Origin: Streptococcus infantis ATCC 700779
GTDB lineage: Bacteria > Bacillota > Bacilli > Lactobacillales > Streptococcaceae
Reading direction: 5' to 3'
Length of the DNA: 64,000 bases
Assembly (NCBI RefSeq): GCF_000187465.1
Contig: NZ_GL732439.1
Coordinates: 835,226-899,225 of the forward strand
This document shows positions 31,386 through 41,363 of this stretch, piece by piece. The first letter of the stretch is position 1. Each line of letters starts with the position of its first letter. Made by a program: the position numbers and the translations under genes. The notes beneath the pieces were generated by a model. It ran no database searches, was not told the DNA's origin, and was given only the letters and a program-made list of their open reading frames with translations.

Positions 31386-33545
31386 ATGGGATTAAAACAA
31401 CTTGAGGATGTAACATACTTCCGTCTAAATAATGAAATCAACCGTCCTGTTAATGGACAAATCATGCTCCACAAAGATAAAGAAGCCTTGGACGCTTTCT
31501 TTAAAGAAAATGTTGTACCAAATTCTATGGTTTTTGATTCTATCACTGATAAAATCGATTACCTTATTAAACAAGACTATATCGAAACAGCGTTTATCAA
31601 GAAATATCGTCCAGAATTCTTAGAAGAGCTTTACCAATTTATTAAGGATCAAAACTTCCAATTCAAGTCTTTCATGGCAGCATACAAGTTTTACAATCAA
31701 TATGCCTTGAAAACTAATGACGGAGAGTACTATCTTGAGAGCATGGAAGACCGTGTCTTCTTTAACGCTCTTTACTTTGCTGATGGTGACGAAGCTATCG
31801 CAATTGATATTGCCAATGAAATCATCCACCAGCGTTACCAGCCTGCTACACCTTCTTTCTTGAATGCAGGCCGTGCACGTCGTGGTGAATTGGTATCCTG
31901 TTTCTTGATTCAGGTAACAGATGATATGAACTCTATTGGACGTTCTATCAACTCAGCTCTTCAACTTTCACGTATCGGTGGTGGTGTCGGAATTTCCCTC
32001 AGCAACCTTCGTGAAGCTGGAGCACCTATCAAAGGGTATGAAGGGGCTGCTTCTGGTGTCGTACCAGTTATGAAGCTTTTCGAAGACAGCTTCTCTTACT
32101 CTAACCAATTGGGTCAACGTCAAGGTGCTGGGGTTGTTTACCTTAACGTCTTCCACCCAGACATTATTGCTTTCCTTTCTACTAAGAAAGAAAATGCTGA
32201 TGAAAAAGTTCGTGTCAAGACTCTTTCACTTGGTGTTGTGGTACCAGATAAATTCTACGAATTAGCACGTAAGAATGAAGAAATGTACCTCTTCAGTCCT
32301 TATTCTGTTGAAAAAGAGTATGGTGTACCTTTTAACTACATCGATATCACAGAAAAATACGATGAATTGGTGGCAAATCCAAACATCCGTAAGACAAAAA
32401 TTAAGGCCCGTGATTTGGAAACAGAAATTTCTAAATTGCAACAAGAATCTGGCTATCCTTACGTAGTCAATATCGATACTGCTAACCGTGCAAATCCTGT
32501 CGATGGTAAGATTATCATGAGTAACCTGTGTTCAGAAATTCTTCAAGTCCAAGAACCAAGTCTTATCAACGATGCGCAAGAATTCCTTCAAATGGGTACT
32601 GACGTTTCATGTAACCTTGGTTCAACCAACGTTGTAAATATGATGACATCACCTGACTTTGGACGTTCTATTCGTGCAATGGTTCGCGCTTTGACCTTTG
32701 TAACAGATAGCTCTCACATCGTTGCTGTTCCAACTATCGACCACGGAAATAGCCAAGCTCATACATTTGGACTTGGTGCTATGGGGCTTCACAGCTATCT
32801 TGCTCAGCAATTAATCGAATATGGATCTCCTGAGTCTGTTGAATTTACAAGCATCTACTTTATGCTTTTGAATTACTGGACTTTGGTAGAATCAAACAAT
32901 ATTGCGCGTGAACGTGGCATTACCTTCCACAACTTTGAGAAATCAGACTATGCAAATGGTACTTATTTCGATAAGTATACGTCTGGTCAATTTGTTCCAA
33001 AATCTGATCGAGTTAAAGAACTCTTTGAAGGAATCTTTATCCCGTCTGCAGCTGATTGGGCTGAACTTCGTGATAAAGTTAAAGCAGATGGACTTTACCA
33101 TCAAAACCGTCTTGCTGTAGCGCCGAATGGTTCTATCAGCTACATCAATGACGTGTCTGCTTCTATCCACCCAATTACTCAACGTATTGAAGAACGTCAA
33201 GAGAAGAAAATTGGTAAGATTTACTATCCTGCTGCAGGATTATCAACTGAAACTATTCCTTACTACACTTCTGCCTATGACATGGATATGCGTAAAGTTA
33301 TCGATGTCTATGCTGCTGCAACTGAGCACGTAGACCAAGGGCTTTCACTCACTCTCTTCATGCGTAGTGATATCCCAACAGGTCTTTATGAATGGAAGAA
33401 AGAGAACAAACAAACAACACGTGACCTATCTATCCTTCGTAACTACGCCTTTAACAAGGGCATTAAGTCTATCTACTACGTTCGTACCTACACAGATGAC
33501 GGCGGTGAAGTTGGTGCTAACCAATGTGAAAGCTGTGTGATTTAA
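31386..33545 (+). CDS. nrdE: Class Ib ribonucleotide reductase, large (alpha) subunit
   Basis: 719 residues. It reduces ribonucleoside diphosphates to deoxynucleotides with a radical supplied by NrdF. The substrate-site region around SCFLIQVTDDMNSIGRSINSALQLSRIGGGVGI, SNLCSEI and ATGSISYIN-like stretches are present, and the redox pair Cys714/Cys717 is at the C-terminus (QCESCVI). RBS AAAGGAA. Its stop codon overlaps the start of the next gene (TAATG), which here is not nrdF but an unrelated membrane protein. Confidence 0.97.
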   Translation: MGLKQLEDVTYFRLNNEINRPVNGQIMLHKDKEALDAFFKENVVPNSMVFDSITDKIDYLIKQDYIETAFIKKYRPEFLEELYQFIKDQNFQFKSFMAAYKFYNQYALKTNDGEYYLESMEDRVFFNALYFADGDEAIAIDIANEIIHQRYQPATPSFLNAGRARRGELVSCFLIQVTDDMNSIGRSINSALQLSRIGGGVGISLSNLREAGAPIKGYEGAASGVVPVMKLFEDSFSYSNQLGQRQGAGVVYLNVFHPDIIAFLSTKKENADEKVRVKTLSLGVVVPDKFYELARKNEEMYLFSPYSVEKEYGVPFNYIDITEKYDELVANPNIRKTKIKARDLETEISKLQQESGYPYVVNIDTANRANPVDGKIIMSNLCSEILQVQEPSLINDAQEFLQMGTDVSCNLGSTNVVNMMTSPDFGRSIRAMVRALTFVTDSSHIVAVPTIDHGNSQAHTFGLGAMGLHSYLAQQLIEYGSPESVEFTSIYFMLLNYWTLVESNNIARERGITFHNFEKSDYANGTYFDKYTSGQFVPKSDRVKELFEGIFIPSAADWAELRDKVKADGLYHQNRLAVAPNGSISYINDVSASIHPITQRIEERQEKKIGKIYYPAAGLSTETIPYYTSAYDMDMRKVIDVYAAATEHVDQGLSLTLFMRSDIPTGLYEWKKENKQTTRDLSILRNYAFNKGIKSIYYVRTYTDDGGEVGANQCESCVI

Positions 33546-34339
33546 TGGAAATAAAGAAGAAAGTAATTAAATTTTCCCTATTTTTAGCATTAGCAATTCT
33601 TGGTTATTTATTTGGTTTTTTATCAATTTGGGTCAACTCCAAATTAGATTATAATTCAACTCTAATAATGATTTTTTCATCACTATTCCTTCTTTTTGCT
33701 AATACAGATGCAAATAAGCTATTTTTTAATTATAAAAATATTGAAATTGTTGATGAAGTTAGAATAAATAAGTATGTCAGTATCCTAAAATACCTATATT
33801 TATACTTTACATCTTACCCTTTAATCATTAGTGCAATTAAGGAAATACACTGTTTCTATACAAATTTAAACTGGGAAATGATACAGACCCATCCAATAAA
33901 TTTTGTATTATCTATTCTTCTACCATACATTTTTGCACTTGTATTAATAGACATTTTCAAAAGAATAAACTACTTAATAATGTCAAAAGAGCATAAAATA
34001 CGTATGTTCATTAAAATATTGCTTTCAAACAAAATATTGCTTTCAATCTATAGAATAGAATTAAGACATATTATATTAAAGAAAAAATACCCAGCTATAC
34101 TTGACAATACTAAAAAAAATTTAAAAGAAAAGCTAAACATAGATTCAATTCATCTAGCACCTGTTTCCAATCAGGATATTAGTATTTATTCAAACAACAC
34201 AGATTCATATATCTTGACTGTTCAAATAAAATATATAGATACTGCAAAGGAAGAGCCACTAACTATTGAATCAATTTTATTAAAAATTCAAATAGATTTT
34301 GAAAATAATAGGATAAATCATGTTGAATTCTTGGACTAA
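33545..34339 (+). CDS. Orphan membrane protein inserted between nrdE and nrdF
   Basis: 264 residues; I do not recognise the family. Hydrophobic segments at about 9-30, 38-54, 80-98 and 118-140 suggest four membrane helices, followed by a basic stretch and a soluble C-terminal part of about 100 residues rich in Ile, Asn, Lys and Asp. The DNA is clearly AT-richer than nrdE and nrdF and uses many ATA, TTA and AAA codons, signs of recent acquisition. The ATG overlaps the nrdE stop by one base and there is no strong RBS, so translation is probably coupled. An 18-bp tandem duplication lies inside. Functional link to ribonucleotide reduction unproven. Confidence 0.75.
   Translation: MEIKKKVIKFSLFLALAILGYLFGFLSIWVNSKLDYNSTLIMIFSSLFLLFANTDANKLFFNYKNIEIVDEVRINKYVSILKYLYLYFTSYPLIISAIKEIHCFYTNLNWEMIQTHPINFVLSILLPYIFALVLIDIFKRINYLIMSKEHKIRMFIKILLSNKILLSIYRIELRHIILKKKYPAILDNTKKNLKEKLNIDSIHLAPVSNQDISIYSNNTDSYILTVQIKYIDTAKEEPLTIESILLKIQIDFENNRINHVEFLD
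34013..34048 (+). repeat. 18-bp tandem duplication within the nrdE-nrdF orphan
   Basis: AAAATATTGCTTTCAAAC is followed directly by the same unit with one change near its end (…CAATC), giving KILLSN-KILLSI in the protein. Confidence 0.85.
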
Positions 34340-34385
34340 TAAATGACCATCATTCTTTACTATCAATTTAAGAAAGAGATTTCAA

Positions 34386-35348
34386 ATGGAAACTTACTAC
34401 AAAGCCATTAACTGGAATGCCATCGAAGATGTCATCGATAAATCAACATGGGAAAAACTAACCGAACAATTTTGGTTGGATACACGTATTCCCTTATCTA
34501 ATGACTTAGATGACTGGAGAAAGTTATCAAATCAAGAAAAAGACTTGGTAGGAAAAGTCTTTGGCGGTTTGACACTTTTGGATACCATGCAGTCTGAAAC
34601 AGGGGTAAATGCTCTTCGCGCTGATATTCGTACTCCTCACGAAGAAGCTGTTTTTAACAACATCCAATTTATGGAATCTGTCCACGCTAAATCTTATTCT
34701 TCTATTTTCTCAACCTTGAATACAAAGACTGAGATTGAAGAAATCTTTGAATGGACTGATACAAACCCATATCTTCAGAAAAAGGCACAAATCATCAATG
34801 AGATTTACCTTAACGGAACACCACTTGAAAAGAAAGTGGCTAGTGTATTCCTTGAAACCTTCCTCTTCTACTCTGGTTTCTTCACTCCACTCTACTATCT
34901 AGGAAATAACAAGTTGGCAAACGTGGCTGAAATCATCAAGTTGATTATTCGGGACGAGTCAGTTCATGGAACATATATTGGTTATAAATTCCAACTTGGT
35001 TTTAACGAATTACCAGAAGAAGAGCAAGAAAAGTTAAAAGACTGGATGTACGACCTTCTTTACACACTTTACGAAAATGAGGAAGGTTATACAGAAAGCC
35101 TTTATGATGGTGTCGGTTGGACTGAAGAGGTTAAAACTTTCCTTCGCTACAACGCCAATAAAGCTCTTATGAATCTAGGACAAGATCCTCTCTTCCCTGA
35201 CTCAGCTGACGATGTAAACCCAATTGTTATGAATGGAATTTCAACTGGTACATCCAACCACGACTTCTTCTCTCAAGTTGGTAACGGATATCTGCTTGGT
35301 GAAGTTGAAGCTATGCAGGACGATGATTATAACTACGGATTAGACTAA
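34386..35348 (+). CDS. nrdF: Class Ib ribonucleotide reductase, small (beta) subunit
   Basis: 320 residues, ferritin-like fold carrying the dimetal-tyrosyl radical. Metal-ligand motifs are visible in DTMQSETGVNAL, ESVHAKSYS and RDESVHGTYIGYKFQ. It ends with the acidic tail DDDYNYGLD that docks to NrdE. It lies 46 bp after the orphan gene, with its own AAAGAGA RBS, so it can be translated independently of the inserted gene. nrdI is not in the operon. Confidence 0.96.
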   Translation: METYYKAINWNAIEDVIDKSTWEKLTEQFWLDTRIPLSNDLDDWRKLSNQEKDLVGKVFGGLTLLDTMQSETGVNALRADIRTPHEEAVFNNIQFMESVHAKSYSSIFSTLNTKTEIEEIFEWTDTNPYLQKKAQIINEIYLNGTPLEKKVASVFLETFLFYSGFFTPLYYLGNNKLANVAEIIKLIIRDESVHGTYIGYKFQLGFNELPEEEQEKLKDWMYDLLYTLYENEEGYTESLYDGVGWTEEVKTFLRYNANKALMNLGQDPLFPDSADDVNPIVMNGISTGTSNHDFFSQVGNGYLLGEVEAMQDDDYNYGLD

Positions 35349-35360
35349 TTAAAAAATATA

Positions 35361-35396
35361 AAAACATCTGAGTAAAAAATAAACACAGATGTTTTT
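35361..35396 (+). terminator. Intrinsic terminator of the nrd operon
   Basis: AAAACATCTG pairs with CAGATGTTTT across a 15-nt AT-rich loop, followed by a U-run. Confidence 0.75.
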
Positions 35397-35454
35397 TGTT
35401 TTTGTTTATTTTTGTTTTATTTAAGTTGCTTGGATGTTTAAAATGTGATAAAAT
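35391..35454 (+). promoter_or_regulatory. lacR promoter with upstream LacR-like operator tract
   Basis: TTGCTT (35426-35431), a 17-bp spacer and TAAAAT (35449-35454, with TGTGA before it) form the promoter. At about 35394-35412 lies a TTTGTTTTTGTTTATTTTT tract that is identical to the sequence next to the lacA promoter operator, suggesting autoregulation by LacR. Confidence 0.65.
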
Positions 35455-35478
35455 GATATTGGATATGGGGGTGATTCA

Positions 35479-36243
35479 ATGCTAAAACAAGAAAAACTAG
35501 ATGTGATTTTAGAGATTGTCAATACAAGAGGAACCATCACAGTCAAAGAAATAATGAATCGTTTAGATATTTCTGATATGACTGCTCGACGTTATCTGCA
35601 AGAGTTAGCTGACAAGGACCTACTTGTTCGAGTGCATGGAGGTGCTGAAAAACTTCGTTCTGGTTCTCTATTAGCAAATGAACGCTCGAATGTCGAAAAA
35701 CAAGGTCTTCAGATTGCTGAAAAACAAGAAATCGCAAAATTTGCTGGTCATTTAGTCGAAGAAAGAGAAACGATTTTTATCGGTCCAGGTACTACTCTTG
35801 AGTTCTTTGCGCGTGAACTTCCGATAGATAATATTCGTGTAGTAACAAATAGCCTTCCTGTTTTCATTATCTTGAATGAACGAAAACTGACTGATTTAAT
35901 TTTGATTGGTGGAAATTATCGAGAAATCACTGGTGCCTTTGTCGGAACCTTAACGCTCCAAGATATCGAAAGTCTTCAATTCTCTAAAGCTTTTGTTAGT
36001 TGCAATGGTATAAAAGATCATGCTATCGCTACTTTTAGCGAAGATGAAGGTGAAGTCCAAAAGCTAGCATTAAATAATGCTAATAAAAAGATCCTTCTTG
36101 CTGACCACAGTAAATTTAATAAGTTTGATTTTTATACTTTCTATAATATCTCTGATATTGATACAATTATTTCAGATTCAAAACTTAACCAAGAAACCCT
36201 GCAAGATTTATCAAAACAAACTAATATCATCAAACCTCAATAA
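35479..36243 (+). CDS. lacR: Lactose/tagatose-6-phosphate pathway repressor LacR (DeoR family)
   Basis: 254 residues. N-terminal DeoR winged helix (about 6-57, with ITVKEIMNRLDISDMTARRYLQELADKDLLVRVHGGA in two parts). The C-terminal sugar-phosphate sensor domain has the IFIGPGTT, VTNSLPV and ADHSKF signatures. In streptococci and lactococci LacR represses lacABCD-FEG and is released by tagatose-6-phosphate. It faces the lac genes convergently, separated by two terminators and an 84-residue gene. Confidence 0.92.
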   Translation: MLKQEKLDVILEIVNTRGTITVKEIMNRLDISDMTARRYLQELADKDLLVRVHGGAEKLRSGSLLANERSNVEKQGLQIAEKQEIAKFAGHLVEERETIFIGPGTTLEFFARELPIDNIRVVTNSLPVFIILNERKLTDLILIGGNYREITGAFVGTLTLQDIESLQFSKAFVSCNGIKDHAIATFSEDEGEVQKLALNNANKKILLADHSKFNKFDFYTFYNISDIDTIISDSKLNQETLQDLSKQTNIIKPQ

Positions 36244-36273
36244 AGCATTCGACTAACGAATGCTTTATTTTTT
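36242..36273 (+). terminator. Intrinsic terminator of lacR
   Basis: AAAGCATTCG pairs perfectly with CGAATGCTTT around ACTAA, followed by ATTTTTT. The stem includes the last bases of the stop codon. Confidence 0.88.
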
Positions 36274-36307
36274 ACTCCAAAATAATTTAACACTCTCACA
36301 AAAAATT

Positions 36308-36330
36308 AAGCCCATCATCTTGATGAGCTT
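36308..36330 (-). terminator. Intrinsic terminator at the end of the lac operon
   Basis: On the minus strand AAGCTCATCA pairs with TGATGGGCTT (one mismatch) and is followed by AATTTTT. Confidence 0.7.
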
Positions 36331-36336
36331 ATTATA

Positions 36337-36591
36337 TTAGTGTTGAAATGGCATAAAATCCGAAACAAAGGAAATGTTATCCTTATCTTCTGCGTTGATA
36401 AAATTTAAAAATAGCTTTTGAAATTCTTCAAATTCATAGTCTGAATGACAAATCCACTCCTTACCCGTCGAGACATACCATTTCCCAAGACATGTAAGTT
36501 CTTCCTTGGTCAAGGATGGTATATGCGAGCAATGTTCAAAGTTAATAATATAAACTTTTTCATAGATTGATTTGATAAAATCTTTGAGCAT
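36337..36591 (-). CDS. Hypothetical 84-residue protein, last gene of the lac operon
   Basis: Not recognised. Small, acidic and probably cytosolic: no signal peptide or membrane segment, one central Cys (C34) plus others at 21 and 48, and several aromatic residues (KWYVSTGKEWICHSDYEFEEFQKLF). It begins 42 bp after lacG with a good GAGG RBS, has no promoter of its own that I can see, and precedes the operon terminator, so it should be co-expressed with lactose uptake. A regulatory or accessory role is possible but not shown by sequence. Confidence 0.7.
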   Translation of the reverse strand: MLKDFIKSIYEKVYIINFEHCSHIPSLTKEELTCLGKWYVSTGKEWICHSDYEFEEFQKLFLNFINAEDKDNISFVSDFMPFQH

Positions 36592-36633
36592 AAACTTACC
36601 TCGCTTAAATTCTATACCTAATAATTAGTTGTA

Positions 36634-38181
<1,548 letters not shown>

Positions 38182-38188
38182 TTAACAA

Positions 38189-38254
38189 GGCGATTAGGAA
38201 AATCGCCATAGCGATTTCCGTTACGATAGGAGACTGTTTCACAGTCCCTATCGT
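38189..38254 (-). promoter_or_regulatory. Stem-loops in the lacE-lacG gap
   Basis: ACGATAGG...CCTATCGT (38223-38254), extended by GACTGT/ACAGTC with one bulge, forms a strong hairpin right at the lacE stop. GGCGAT...ATCGCC (38189-38207) overlaps an alternative stem GGAAAATCGC...GCGATTTCC (38197-38219), so the two exclude each other. No U-tract follows, so mRNA processing or stability control is more likely than termination. The rest of the gap (38041-38188) shows no gene. Confidence 0.6.
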
Positions 38255-39945
38255 TAATCGAATTGCGCCTGAACAAATGCCAGAGCACCTTTTCCATCAC
38301 GGGTTAACTTGATGTACTGAGCACCTTCTGTCTTCGCCAATTTGATGCCTAGTTTATCTGTTTCAGCCTTCATATCTTCGAAGTTGGAAGCAACCTGAGG
38401 CGCCAAGATAACAAGGTCAAATTCTGGCAACATTTCACGGTGGGCTCCATAGCCACCTGCTGCAGCTTTAACTGGAACTTTATACTCTTCTGCGGCTTTA
38501 TTCAAAGCATTGGCAAGAAGACCACTTGTTCCTCCACCCGCACAAAGAACGAGGACGTTTGTTTCTTCAGTAATTGTATTTTTTGCTGATTCTACTCCAG
38601 CTTTTGCAAGAATAGCATCTGCTTTTGCAGTGTTAAAGTTTGCAGCTACTTTATCTTTTAATTCATCATTAGCTTTACCTGAACGTTCTTCTTCAAGAAT
38701 TTGTTCATCATAAACCTTGAGGAATGGATAGTAGATAGCAATATCTACTACAATTAACAATGCTGCAAGAGCGAATGATAAGAACTGGAAGTTTGTACCA
38801 AGAACAATACCAAGAGGTCCTGGTGTAGTCCATGGAAGGTTGGCAGTAAATGAGTTCATGCCAAGTGTTTCAATAAAGAACTTAAAGATCCATACGTTTG
38901 CAATTGGTGCAAAGATGAATGGGATAAAGAAGATTGGGTTCAAAACAAGTGGTGCACCAAACAAGATTGGTTCGTTTACACCGAAGAATGTAGGAACTAC
39001 TGAAGCGCGTCCAATAGCACGATTTCGTTTCGATTTACACAACCACATAAACATGAATGGAACCACAAGAGTTGCTCCTGTACCACCCATAGTGACGATA
39101 AACATTTGTGTACCAGAAGTAAGGATTTTATCAGCGTGCATACCTTGTTGAAGGAGGTTCAAGTTGACTTCAGCATTTGCATAAGTGATCGCTGCAATCG
39201 CAGGCTCAACGATAGATGGGCCATGGATACCAATAAACCAGAAGAATGCGAAGGCACCAAAAATGATCGTAATACCAACATAACCGTCTGCTGCTGAGAA
39301 TAGAGGCGCAAAGAATTTACCGATTGATTCTGCTACGCTTGCACCAACAAATTGACGAGCAAGTAAGTCAAGACCGTAAAGGGAAACGACAGAAAGCGTA
39401 AATGGAATAACATCTTTAAAGACTTGTGAGATATTTGGTGGAACTTCGTCAGGCATTCGAATAGTAACATTATTTTTCACACAAACCTTATAGATTGCTA
39501 CAGTAACAAAGGCTGCTAGGAAAGCTGAAAGCAAACCTTTTGTTCCGAGGAAACCTGTTGCAAAGCCACCTTCAATTGGGTCAGCTGCCAAGATCAATAA
39601 ACCAACAATAGCAGCTAATAGAGTTGACATATAGTTGATTTGGTTGGTTTTTTCCATGCTACGGTTAACAGAGTCTGTTAATGATTTAGCTGTTGTACCA
39701 GCAACCAAAAGTGCGAGAATACCCATTGAATAGCTATAAGGTTTCATCAAAAGCGCTACAACATCATCAGACCATACAAATCCCCATGAATTAGGCACAA
39801 AGGCAATCAAGATAAAAATACTTGAGAATAGAATGACTGGCATCCCAGCGATAAATCCATCACGAATAGCACGAAGATAGATATTTCGAGATAGTTTTTC
39901 AAAGAAAGGCTTTCCTTTCTCGATATAGGCAATTAACTTATTCAT
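38254..39945 (-). CDS. lacE: Lactose-specific PTS enzyme IICB
   Basis: 563 residues. The N-terminal EIIC domain (about 1-410, Lac family, roughly ten membrane helices) translocates lactose. The C-terminal EIIB domain begins near 460 with the phosphorylated Cys468 in [11 protein letters not shown]. Lactose is phosphorylated to lactose-6-phosphate as it enters. The ATG overlaps the lacF stop by one base. Confidence 0.95.
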   Translation of the reverse strand: MNKLIAYIEKGKPFFEKLSRNIYLRAIRDGFIAGMPVILFSSIFILIAFVPNSWGFVWSDDVVALLMKPYSYSMGILALLVAGTTAKSLTDSVNRSMEKTNQINYMSTLLAAIVGLLILAADPIEGGFATGFLGTKGLLSAFLAAFVTVAIYKVCVKNNVTIRMPDEVPPNISQVFKDVIPFTLSVVSLYGLDLLARQFVGASVAESIGKFFAPLFSAADGYVGITIIFGAFAFFWFIGIHGPSIVEPAIAAITYANAEVNLNLLQQGMHADKILTSGTQMFIVTMGGTGATLVVPFMFMWLCKSKRNRAIGRASVVPTFFGVNEPILFGAPLVLNPIFFIPFIFAPIANVWIFKFFIETLGMNSFTANLPWTTPGPLGIVLGTNFQFLSFALAALLIVVDIAIYYPFLKVYDEQILEEERSGKANDELKDKVAANFNTAKADAILAKAGVESAKNTITEETNVLVLCAGGGTSGLLANALNKAAEEYKVPVKAAAGGYGAHREMLPEFDLVILAPQVASNFEDMKAETDKLGIKLAKTEGAQYIKLTRDGKGALAFVQAQFD

Positions 39946-40262
39946 TATTTAGCTCCTCTTTTATAAAGTTCAATTAAATGATGCATCAAATCTTTTAGCA
40001 AGATTGTTGTCATCAGGTGATCTTGGCCATGCATCATGGTCACGCTATAGGCTAAATCTTCACCTGCAGCTTCCTTTGTTAACAAGCTTGTTTGGGCATG
40101 GTGAGCCTCTGCGATGCAAGCACCAGCTTCTTCAACTAACGCATCTGCTTTAGCAAAATCACCAGCTTCAGCAGCTTTCAGAGCTTCTAAGAGTTTTGAA
40201 CGAGCATCGCCAGCATAGGCAACAATCTCAAAACCTAACAATGTTACTTCTTCTCTATTCAT
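39945..40262 (-). CDS. lacF: Lactose-specific PTS enzyme IIA
   Basis: 105 residues, all-helical trimeric EIIA of the Lac family. Phosphoacceptor His78 lies in [13 protein letters not shown], and the metal-binding Asp81 is in place. It passes phosphate from HPr to the IIB domain of LacE. 34 bp after lacT, with a good AGGAG RBS. Confidence 0.96.
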   Translation of the reverse strand: MNREEVTLLGFEIVAYAGDARSKLLEALKAAEAGDFAKADALVEEAGACIAEAHHAQTSLLTKEAAGEDLAYSVTMMHGQDHLMTTILLKDLMHHLIELYKRGAK

Positions 40263-40296
40263 GATAGATTTCTCCTTATATAATTTTTAGTAAATA

Positions 40297-41133
40297 TTAT
40301 GACAATAAACGTTGAATGTGTAGAACAAGGTAAACTCGTTCACTCTTATAAAGGTCTACCCCAGTTTCCTGAGCAATCACCTCATAAATATTACTACCAA
40401 TTTCAAATGCTTTTGGATATGTAGTTTTGATATGTTCCTCCATATCTAGCAAGGACTGGTTATCATCACGAGTTCGATCCAGATAATCTAAGAAATAATT
40501 CAAATGAATCATAAAACGGTCATAGAAATTATTATTATCTGGTGTTCTCTGAATATCATAGCTTCTTAAAACATTTTCAACACTCTTTAAAATTTCTTTT
40601 CTCTTATCAATTGACTCAACTACTTCGACTTCATTCACACCTTCTGCGTTGATAAAATGATAAGCAATACGAATAATCTCGTCTTCAGGAAGATTTTCTG
40701 TTAGTTTCTGACGATAAATTTCAAAAGCTTCATTTGCAATACGAAAAGCTGTTGGATACTTGGTAGAAATATCAGGTAAATTACTATCCTTATAACGCCC
40801 TTGGCTAATCGCTTGATAAGAACAATAGATATGGTCTGTCAAGGTTACGTAGAGGTACTCTTGAACAGGATATTGGTATTTTTTTGAAAGATTATCGATA
40901 ATTTCATAAGTAACGGTAATAAAGTCTAACGGAACATCCTTGAGTAGAGTCATAAAATTTTCTCGAGATTCTTCAGTCTTCATCCGAAAGACTTTTTCAA
41001 CCTGATCCTCAGAAATCAAATCTCCCTTCTTCTTACCAAACGAAATACCCTTACCGACTACGATCAACTCCTCTCCCTTGCTATTCCGCACAAGAGAAAC
41101 ATTGTTATTCATTGGATTTAATATCCGATACAT
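40297..41133 (-). CDS. lacT: Transcription antiterminator LacT (BglG family)
   Basis: 278 residues. The RNA-binding CAT domain (about 1-58) is followed by two PTS-regulation domains, PRD1 (about 70-170) and PRD2 (about 175-278), with conserved His residues in VTLTDHI and AYHFINAEG. It binds a RAT sequence in the leader RNA to prevent an overlapping terminator and is controlled by phosphorylation through the PTS. Its own leader contains such a RAT/terminator pair at 41171-41252, so it should autoregulate itself together with lacFEG. Confidence 0.93.
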   Translation of the reverse strand: MYRILNPMNNNVSLVRNSKGEELIVVGKGISFGKKKGDLISEDQVEKVFRMKTEESRENFMTLLKDVPLDFITVTYEIIDNLSKKYQYPVQEYLYVTLTDHIYCSYQAISQGRYKDSNLPDISTKYPTAFRIANEAFEIYRQKLTENLPEDEIIRIAYHFINAEGVNEVEVVESIDKRKEILKSVENVLRSYDIQRTPDNNNFYDRFMIHLNYFLDYLDRTRDDNQSLLDMEEHIKTTYPKAFEIGSNIYEVIAQETGVDLYKSERVYLVLHIQRLLS

Positions 41134-41170
41134 GTCGACCTCCTTGTTGTGTCATTTAAGAGCTAGAGTA

Positions 41171-41252
41171 TAAAAAATGACCACAAATGACCCTGAAAAT
41201 AAATTTCTGAGTCATCTGTGATCATGCCTAATATTACTTAGTAACACTCACT
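41171..41252 (-). promoter_or_regulatory. RAT antiterminator / terminator pair in the lacT leader
   Basis: On the minus strand a long stem beginning ATGATCACAGATGACTC and closing GGGTCATTTGTGGTCAT (41177-41225, several G-U pairs) is followed by TTTTTT. Just before it, a segment with GTGTTACTAAGTAA...AGGCATGA (about 41222-41252) resembles the RAT of BglG-family antiterminators and shares its end with the terminator stem. This is the expected LacT switch. Confidence 0.8.
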
Positions 41253-41271
41253 CTTATTAACTTGTGACTTA

Positions 41272-41308
41272 AGTATAGCACAAGATTTTTATTTTGTAAA
41301 CCTTTACA
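41272..41308 (-). promoter_or_regulatory. lacTFEG promoter overlapped by a cre-like site
   Basis: On the minus strand TTTACA, a 17-bp spacer and TGCTATACT (extended -10) form the promoter. The palindrome TGTAAACCTTTACA (41295-41308) overlaps the -35 and resembles a CcpA cre site with the central CG changed. Confidence 0.7.
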
Positions 41309-41363
41309 TACAACTTTTTTTAAAAGTTTTTTAGCTGGGTTTTGACATAAAAAGGGTGGAAAC

